Made by a program: the position numbers and the translations under genes. 64,000 nt of DNA from JBFWUW01 sp050247075 (GTDB lineage Bacteria > Planctomycetota > Planctomycetia > Pirellulales > JBFWUW01): NCBI GenBank assembly GCA_050247075.1, contig JBFWUW010000005.1, positions 62,001-126,000 of the forward strand. Reading direction: 5' to 3'. This document shows positions 57,595 through 64,000 of this stretch, in pieces; the first letter of the stretch is position 1, and every line of letters begins with the position of its first letter. Under the pieces are notes generated by a model. That model saw nothing but the letters and a program-made list of their open reading frames with translations, did not search any database and had not been told where the DNA came from.

Positions 57595-59733
57595 ATGAAC
57601 GAAAACGTCAAGACACTGGTATTCGTGGGTGCGGCCGTCCTGTTGTCGGCGGCTGGCTACGTGGCATCCAACACGCTCCGCTCGCGCCAAGACAACGTCA
57701 ACGCCGGCATCGGTGCGCTGTTCCCCGATTTCAAGGATCCACTGGCCGCCGCCCGGCTGAAAATCTCGGATGTCGATGAGGTCACCGGTACGCCGGAGAG
57801 CTTTGAAGTCGCCAACAGCAAGGGGATCTGGTCGATTCCCTCGCATGAGGACTACCCGGCAGATGCCGCCAAACAACTGGAGGAAGCCGCCGCCAGCCTG
57901 ATCGACTTGTCGACCTCGTCCTACGTCTCGGATCGCAAGTCCGACCACGCCATCTATGGCGTGCTCAACCCCGACGAACAGCACGAGTCGGGCGTGACCG
58001 GCGTGGGCAAGCGAGTGACGATGGAAGACGCCACCGGCGTCCCGCTGTGCGACTTCATCATCGGCAAGGCCGAACCCGACCAGCCCGATATCCGCTATGT
58101 TCGACTGCCCAGCCAAGACCGCATCTACCGCGTAAAAATCAATGTAGACAAGCTCTCCACCAAGTTTGCCGATTGGATCGAGAAAGATCTGCTCAAGATC
58201 GACACGTTCGACATGCGGCGGATACTGCTGGACCACTACACGGCCCAGCTCACGCAACGGGGTGTCAAACTGGATCAGGGCGAAAAGATCCGCCTCGATT
58301 ACAACGACAAAGACTCTAAATGGGCGCTAGCCAGCCTGATACCGGGCGATGCCTCGCCCGAGGAAAAAGAAGAACCGCTGGCCACCGGCGAGGAACTGCT
58401 TACCGACAAGGTCAACGACCTTAAGAACTCCATCGACCAGATCAAGATTGTCGATGTCCACCGCAAGCCCAAGGGGCTGGGGCGCGACCTGCGGGCGGAA
58501 CTTGGTCCCGGCGAACGCGACCAAGAGGCCTTTGCCTCGCTGGTTCCTCGCGGATTTTACCCTCTCTCCGACGGTCCCATGTTGGGGGCCGCCGGCGAGG
58601 CGCAGATCGGCAACGCCAATGGCGTCCGCTATGTGCTGCGGTTCGGCGGGCTGGACACCAGCAGCCAGGGAAAAAAAGCAGCCGAGGAGAAACCAGTCGA
58701 AGGTGAAGAGGCTGTTCCCCAAGACGATGGCGGTGCCAACCGCTTCTTGCTGGTGATGGCCGAGTTTGATCCCAGCTTCATCCCCAAGCCGGAACTCAAA
58801 GTCAAGCAGCTTCCCCCACTGGAGGAGCTGCTGCAAGCAGATCCCCCCGCCGAGGAAAAGCCAACCGGCGAAACACCCAAGAAAAATGCCGCGGGCAAGC
58901 CAGGCAAGGATGCTGACAAGCCTGCCAAAGATGGGGACAAACCCACGAAAACCAAAGAGTCCGGCAAGCCGGCGGCAAGTGGGCCGAAACTAAAGGCACC
59001 TGGAACGAACGATTCCGGGGAGAAGCCAGAGAACGCTGACAAGCCAGCCGAACCCGATGATCCCGCTGAAGATGCACTGCCCGAGGAAGCCGCGTCAGAA
59101 GACCAGTCTTCTTGCACCGCTCCCGCGGCCACGGATATAGCGGCGACGTTGTTCCAGGAGACCCCCGCGGACAAAAAGCAAGAACCGGCCGATAAGCCTG
59201 CCGCGGAAGACAAACCCGCTGAGGATAAACCAGCCGACGAGGCCAAACCGGCCGATGGAGACAAGCCGGCCACCGATGATGCCGCCAAGCAGGCCGAGGA
59301 AGAAGCCCGCAAGAAAGCGGCCGCCGAATTGCTGCGCAACGAGCAGGATGACGACCGCAAGATCGCCGATTACAAACGCAAAGTCCGGGCCGGACGAGAC
59401 CGCGTGAAGGAACTCAACGATCGCTTTGCCGACTGGTACTATGTCATTTCGGACTCGATGTACCACAAGATCTTGCTCGACCGGGCCGAACTGGTCAAAA
59501 CGGCCGAACCAGAGAAAGAACCCGCGGACGAATCTGGCGACGACGCACCCGGTGAAGACACGCCTGGCGAGGACGCACCCGCCGACGATGCACCTGCCGA
59601 CGACGCCGCCGCGCCTGACAAAGCTCCTGTCAAGCCAGAAGCCGCCCCGGCCAAACCGACTACGCCCGCGCCCGCGAAACCCGCCGCACCGCCCGCGGCC
59701 AAGCCAGCCGCTCCGCCAGCGAAGCCCAAATAG
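57595..59733 (+). CDS. DUF4340 protein with long low-complexity inserts
   Basis: A 712-aa protein with one N-terminal helix (LVFVGAAVLLSAAGYVA) and a periplasmic DUF4340 domain (~40-420: WSIPSHEDYPADAAKQLEEA, DHAIYGVLNP, FDMRRILLDHYTAQL, FLLVMAEFDP). Two very long inserts rich in Lys, Pro, Ala, Asp and Glu follow (~425-585 and ~640-712), including DKPAxDKPA and DAPADDAPADDA repeats. Between them is a short folded-looking block (DRVKELNDRFADWYYVISDS). It is the third gene of the Gld-like operon, where DUF4340 proteins are usual. The inserts may span the periplasm. Confidence 0.82.
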   Translation: MNENVKTLVFVGAAVLLSAAGYVASNTLRSRQDNVNAGIGALFPDFKDPLAAARLKISDVDEVTGTPESFEVANSKGIWSIPSHEDYPADAAKQLEEAAASLIDLSTSSYVSDRKSDHAIYGVLNPDEQHESGVTGVGKRVTMEDATGVPLCDFIIGKAEPDQPDIRYVRLPSQDRIYRVKINVDKLSTKFADWIEKDLLKIDTFDMRRILLDHYTAQLTQRGVKLDQGEKIRLDYNDKDSKWALASLIPGDASPEEKEEPLATGEELLTDKVNDLKNSIDQIKIVDVHRKPKGLGRDLRAELGPGERDQEAFASLVPRGFYPLSDGPMLGAAGEAQIGNANGVRYVLRFGGLDTSSQGKKAAEEKPVEGEEAVPQDDGGANRFLLVMAEFDPSFIPKPELKVKQLPPLEELLQADPPAEEKPTGETPKKNAAGKPGKDADKPAKDGDKPTKTKESGKPAASGPKLKAPGTNDSGEKPENADKPAEPDDPAEDALPEEAASEDQSSCTAPAATDIAATLFQETPADKKQEPADKPAAEDKPAEDKPADEAKPADGDKPATDDAAKQAEEEARKKAAAELLRNEQDDDRKIADYKRKVRAGRDRVKELNDRFADWYYVISDSMYHKILLDRAELVKTAEPEKEPADESGDDAPGEDTPGEDAPADDAPADDAAAPDKAPVKPEAAPAKPTTPAPAKPAAPPAAKPAAPPAKPK

Positions 59734-59774
59734 CTGCAAGCGGTTCTGCCGGGCTGAAGGATTCCAGGGGCAAC

Positions 59775-60929
59775 TTAAACGCGCAAAAAATCTCCCCAAA
59801 TTCCGTCGCTGACAAACAGCCCCTCGCGAGTCAGGCGGATTCGCCGGCCATCATCGGCCAGCAAGCCCGCCCCGATATGCCGCGGCAGTTTCTCGCCGAC
59901 CAGCGATTCGACTTCAAAACCGGTCTGCCGGGCGAAAGCCTCGCGGTCGATGCCGGCCATCCGCCGCAAGCCCAGCACCAGCGCCTCGCGGGCACGGTCG
60001 GGCGGTAGCAATGTCTCTGACTCGGCCACGGGCGATTGTCCGGCCAGCACCCGCTTGATGTACGTTGTCGTACTGCGATGGTTGACCTCGCGACGGCCAG
60101 CCACGTAGCGGGCCGCACCAGGTCCGGCGGCAAAGTACTCGGCGGCGGCCCAGTAGGTTTCGTTGTGGCGGCAGCGGTAGCCGGGCAGGGCGTGGTTGCT
60201 GACTTCGTAGTGTTCGTAACCAGCTTTCGCCAGCCGGTCGATGGCCTGTCCAAACATGGCCCGCTGCAATTCGTCATCAGCGGCAGGCAGTTCGCCCCGC
60301 AGTTGCCGGCCCCAAAACGTGGTGCCACGTTCAAACGTCAGCCCATAGGTAGAAACGTGACTCGGCTTTAGCGCCACGGCCTGCTCCACATCGGCCAGCC
60401 ATTCCTCCAGCGTCTCGCCCGGCGCGGCAAATATCAGGTCGAGCGACAGGCTGGCCACGCGCGGCCGGGCCAGTTCCATAGCGCGGGCGATCATTTCGGC
60501 CTGATGGTCGCGTTCCAGCAACCGCAGCTTGTCCAGACGAAACGATTGCGCTCCCAGGCTCAGACGGTTGACGCCGGCCGCTTCCAAGACATCCAACCGG
60601 GCCGCATCGATATCAATCGGATTGGCCTCCACGCTCATCTCGTTCGGCTCGGCCAGTGGAAACCAACGCCGCACTATTCGCAGCAGCCGGCACAGGTCGG
60701 CCGGCGGCAAATGCGTAGGCGTGCCTCCCCCAAAAAACAGCGTCTCCACCTCGCGCGGGCGGCCCAGCGCGGCCAACTCCATTTCCAGCGCGGCCAGGTA
60801 GCCGGCGATCAAGTCGTCGCGTCCGGCCGCCACGGTAAAGTTGCAATACCCGCAACGATGGACGCAAAACGGAACATGGATATATGCCGCGCGAGGCTCG
60901 GCCAAGGTCGTCGGCGCGGCATGGGGCAT
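59775..60929 (-). CDS. hemW: HemW-like radical SAM protein
   Basis: A 384-aa radical SAM protein of the HemN/HemW family. The Fe-S motif is CVHRCGYC (CX3CX2C, residues ~23-30), preceded by AAYIHVPF. FFGGGTPTHL and LSLGAQSF are family SAM-binding elements, and HYEVSNHALPG marks the HemW-type C-terminus. HemW acts as a haem chaperone in several bacteria; annotation as coproporphyrinogen oxidase is often wrong for this subgroup. The start at 60929 is chosen because upstream in-frame codons do not resemble the family. Confidence 0.85.
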   Translation of the reverse strand: MPHAAPTTLAEPRAAYIHVPFCVHRCGYCNFTVAAGRDDLIAGYLAALEMELAALGRPREVETLFFGGGTPTHLPPADLCRLLRIVRRWFPLAEPNEMSVEANPIDIDAARLDVLEAAGVNRLSLGAQSFRLDKLRLLERDHQAEMIARAMELARPRVASLSLDLIFAAPGETLEEWLADVEQAVALKPSHVSTYGLTFERGTTFWGRQLRGELPAADDELQRAMFGQAIDRLAKAGYEHYEVSNHALPGYRCRHNETYWAAAEYFAAGPGAARYVAGRREVNHRSTTTYIKRVLAGQSPVAESETLLPPDRAREALVLGLRRMAGIDREAFARQTGFEVESLVGEKLPRHIGAGLLADDGRRIRLTREGLFVSDGIWGDFLRV

Positions 60930-61242
60930 GGGCTTGTCCAAACTCGTCTTCCAGGCAAAGTGATCCGTCCCTTTCCGTCGCAACGTGGCATTGAACCATC
61001 ATCGGGCCGTTAAGGATATGGTCTGAAATAACTTCCCGTTTCCCAGGGGCGGCAGCCTCGCCGTTACGGACCTCTTCGCGACCTCGACACCCGCCCCCGG
61101 CACCGATAAGCTTGGGTTGGGCCGCAAGGAAATATTCCCCGCGGGCATGGCGGTCATGGTTCAATGCGGATTGTGGCCGTGCAATATCCTGCGGCCGCGC
61201 AACCGCTTCCCACCAACGGCAAAAACCCCACAGCAGGAAATA
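60930..61242. other. 313-base divergent intergenic region
   Basis: Lies between hemW (minus) and the SDR gene (plus). No gene, repeat or clear -35/-10 pair was found. It must contain both promoters. Confidence 0.4.
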
Positions 61243-62025
61243 ATGTCGAATTCCTATCTTGAGGAGCTGTTCAGTTTGCGGGGCCAGGTGGCCGTGGTCA
61301 TCGGCGGCACCGGCGTATTGGGCGGAGCCATTGCCCGCGGCCTGGCCCGCGCGGACGCGACCGTGGTCGTGGCCGGGCGGTCCGAGGAACGGGGCCAGGC
61401 TTGCGTGGCCGAGATCGAACAGGCTGGCGGCCGGGGGGCCTTTGCCGCCGTTGATGTGGGCCAGCGGCCGTCGATCGAAGCCCTGCTAAATACAGTGCTG
61501 TCCCAACAGGGGCAGGTCGATATTCTCATCAACGGAGCCGGCGTCAATTCGGCCAGCGCCTATGTCGATGTCAAAGATGACGACTGGGAATGGGTGCTGC
61601 GGAACAACCTCACCGCGGTCCACTGGGGCTGCCAGATTTTTGGCGGGCACATGGCCACGCATGGCGGCGGTTCCATCCTGAACATCGCCAGCGTTACATC
61701 GGACCGGCCCTTGTCCAAGGTCTTTGCCTATTCGGCTTCCAAGGCGGCCGTCGTCAATCTTACCCAAAACGTGGCCCGCGAGTTTGCCCCCCAAGGAGTG
61801 CGCGTCAATGCGCTGTGCCCTGGTTTTTTTCCGGCCGAGCAAAACCGCAAGATTCTTGACGCCGACCGCACGGCCAACGTCATGCGGCAAACGCCCATGG
61901 CCCGCTTCGGCGAACCCGACGAGCTAATCGGTGCCTCGCTGCTGCTGCTGTCGCGCACCGCCGGCAGTTTCATCACCGGCGCGGCCTACTACGTCGACGG
62001 CGGCTTCACCGGCATGAGGTTCTAG
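61243..62025 (+). CDS. Short-chain dehydrogenase/reductase (SDR)
   Basis: A 260-aa classical SDR. The NAD(P)-binding TGxxxGxG motif reads GGTGVLGGAIARGLA, the NNAG motif is INGAGVNSA, and the active site is Ser (NIASVTSD), Tyr-x-x-x-Lys (FAYSASKAAVV) with Asn in NNLTAVHWG. Sequence features such as GCQIFGGHMATHGGG resemble the mannonate/fructuronate-type SDRs, but the substrate is not determinable. AGGAA precedes ATG 61243. It ends 3 bases before zwf, so the two are co-transcribed, which hints at sugar-acid metabolism. Confidence 0.87.
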   Translation: MSNSYLEELFSLRGQVAVVIGGTGVLGGAIARGLARADATVVVAGRSEERGQACVAEIEQAGGRGAFAAVDVGQRPSIEALLNTVLSQQGQVDILINGAGVNSASAYVDVKDDDWEWVLRNNLTAVHWGCQIFGGHMATHGGGSILNIASVTSDRPLSKVFAYSASKAAVVNLTQNVAREFAPQGVRVNALCPGFFPAEQNRKILDADRTANVMRQTPMARFGEPDELIGASLLLLSRTAGSFITGAAYYVDGGFTGMRF

Positions 62026-62028
62026 AAA

Positions 62029-63498
<1,470 letters not shown>

Positions 63499-63529
63499 GA
63501 ACTGGCCAGGAACAGCTTCGGCGGCCTTC

Positions 63530-63635
63530 CTCCCTCTCCCTCTGGGAGAGGGCCGGGGTGAGGGTTTTGTTGGATGGGCCATCATTCGCCACTTCCCCTC
63601 TCCCCAACCCTCTCTGAGAGTACCGGGAGAGGGAG
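63530..63635. repeat. 106-bp palindromic repeat element, copy 2
   Basis: Same length and ends as the copy at 10549-10654: left CTCCCTCTCCCTCTGGGAGA then GGGCCGGGGTGAGGG; right CCCCAACCCTCTCTGAGAGT then ACCGGGAGAGGGAG. The central ~25 bases differ. It separates the convergent zwf and lipA genes and may serve as a bidirectional terminator. No long flanking duplication is seen here. Confidence 0.8.
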
Positions 63636-63651
63636 CAATTATTCCTTGGCC

Positions 63652-64000
63652 CTACGTCGCCATCTCGCGGGCGTGATAGCTCGACCGCACGAATGGCCCG
63701 CTGGCCACTTGCCGAAAGCCCAGTTGCCGTGCCGCCGCGCCCAACTCGTCAAACTCGGCCGGCGGAATGTACCGTACCACCGGCAAATGCTCGCGGGTGG
63801 GCTGCAAGTACTGGCCCAGCGTCAGCAGGTCGCAACCCGCGTCGCGCAGGTCGCACAGTACATCCATGATCTCCTCGCGCGTTTCGCCCAGGCCCAGCAT
63901 CAGCCCGCTCTTGGTTTGAATGGCCGGGTCGAGCACCTTCACGCGCCGCAGCAGTTCCAGAGTCCAACGGTAGTCGCTCTTGCGTCCGCGGACCTGGCGG
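63652..64000 (-). CDS. lipA: Lipoyl synthase, C-terminal part (runs off the window)
   Basis: The frame is open to the window edge and ends at TAG (63652-63654). The visible 115 residues carry LipA signatures: SDYRWTLELLRRVK, TKSGLMLGLGETREEI, LTLGQYLQP, HLPVVRYIPPAEFDEL and the C-terminal SGPFVRSSYHA, whose RSSYHA serine is a known LipA feature near the substrate site. LipA inserts sulfur into octanoyl-lipoyl domains by radical SAM chemistry. The Fe-S cysteines lie outside the window. Confidence 0.92.
   Translation of the reverse strand, partial: RQVRGRKSDYRWTLELLRRVKVLDPAIQTKSGLMLGLGETREEIMDVLCDLRDAGCDLLTLGQYLQPTREHLPVVRYIPPAEFDELGAAARQLGFRQVASGPFVRSSYHAREMAT

Overview
The window reads as a GC-rich planctomycete chromosome segment, most likely order Pirellulales. 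The main evidence is two DUF1549/DUF1553 proteins each followed by a DUF1501 protein, a DUF1080 protein, a TPR protein carrying two RNA polymerase alpha-CTD modules, a formylmethanofuran:tetrahydromethanopterin formyltransferase (an archaeal-type C1 enzyme found in planctomycetes), and a MoxR/DUF58/BatA/VWA operon. It is ordinary dense chromosome with one small accessory patch. No CRISPR array, insertion sequence or rRNA operon was seen.

Layout. 1-2339: end of a membrane protein, a bifunctional nuclease and a fused CobA-HemD. 2233-3757: a small minus-strand module (84-aa protein, XRE regulator, ParB-like protein with a probably damaged C-terminus) on the 3' side of an initiator tRNA gene. 3944-5737: leuA with a complete transcription attenuator, including a 19-aa leader peptide. 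5916-11764: fatty acid desaturase, SGNH hydrolase, folP, proA and fliM. 11844-16202 (minus): a TolC-like helical secreted protein and a two-domain sugar dehydrogenase-like protein. 16578-25353: CFA-type methyltransferase, U32/RlhA-type protein, small membrane and zinc-ribbon proteins, a dihydroorotate dehydrogenase-like flavoprotein, a DUF1080 protein and CrcB. 25768-28518: an ABC exporter operon. 28580-41507: a flavoprotein, the planctomycete cytochrome/DUF1501 gene pairs, a WD40 protein, a degenerate Gfo/Idh/MocA-like membrane protein and the TPR-alphaCTD protein. 41902-45017: a cysteine-rich porin and a PaaK-like ligase. 45248-52011: MoxR, DUF58 and two VWA-type membrane proteins. 52107-53650: 5-formyl-THF cyclo-ligase overlapping Ftr. 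53970-59733: GldA/GldFG-like ABC system with a DUF4340 protein. 59775-64000: HemW-like, SDR, glucose-6-phosphate dehydrogenase and the 3' part of lipA.

The two best regulatory discoveries come from reading the DNA directly. First, leuA is preceded by a -35/-10 pair, a leader peptide with six Leu codons, and three mutually exclusive pairings ending in an intrinsic terminator. Second, the XRE gene and the ParB-like gene each have a promoter of the same design, with the same ATACAG-N4-CTGTAT palindrome at exactly the same offset from the -35 box. This predicts a self-contained two-promoter regulon. Several dispersed palindromic repeats sit between genes. One 106-bp element occurs twice, and one copy is flanked by a 22-bp direct repeat that duplicates the end of proA.
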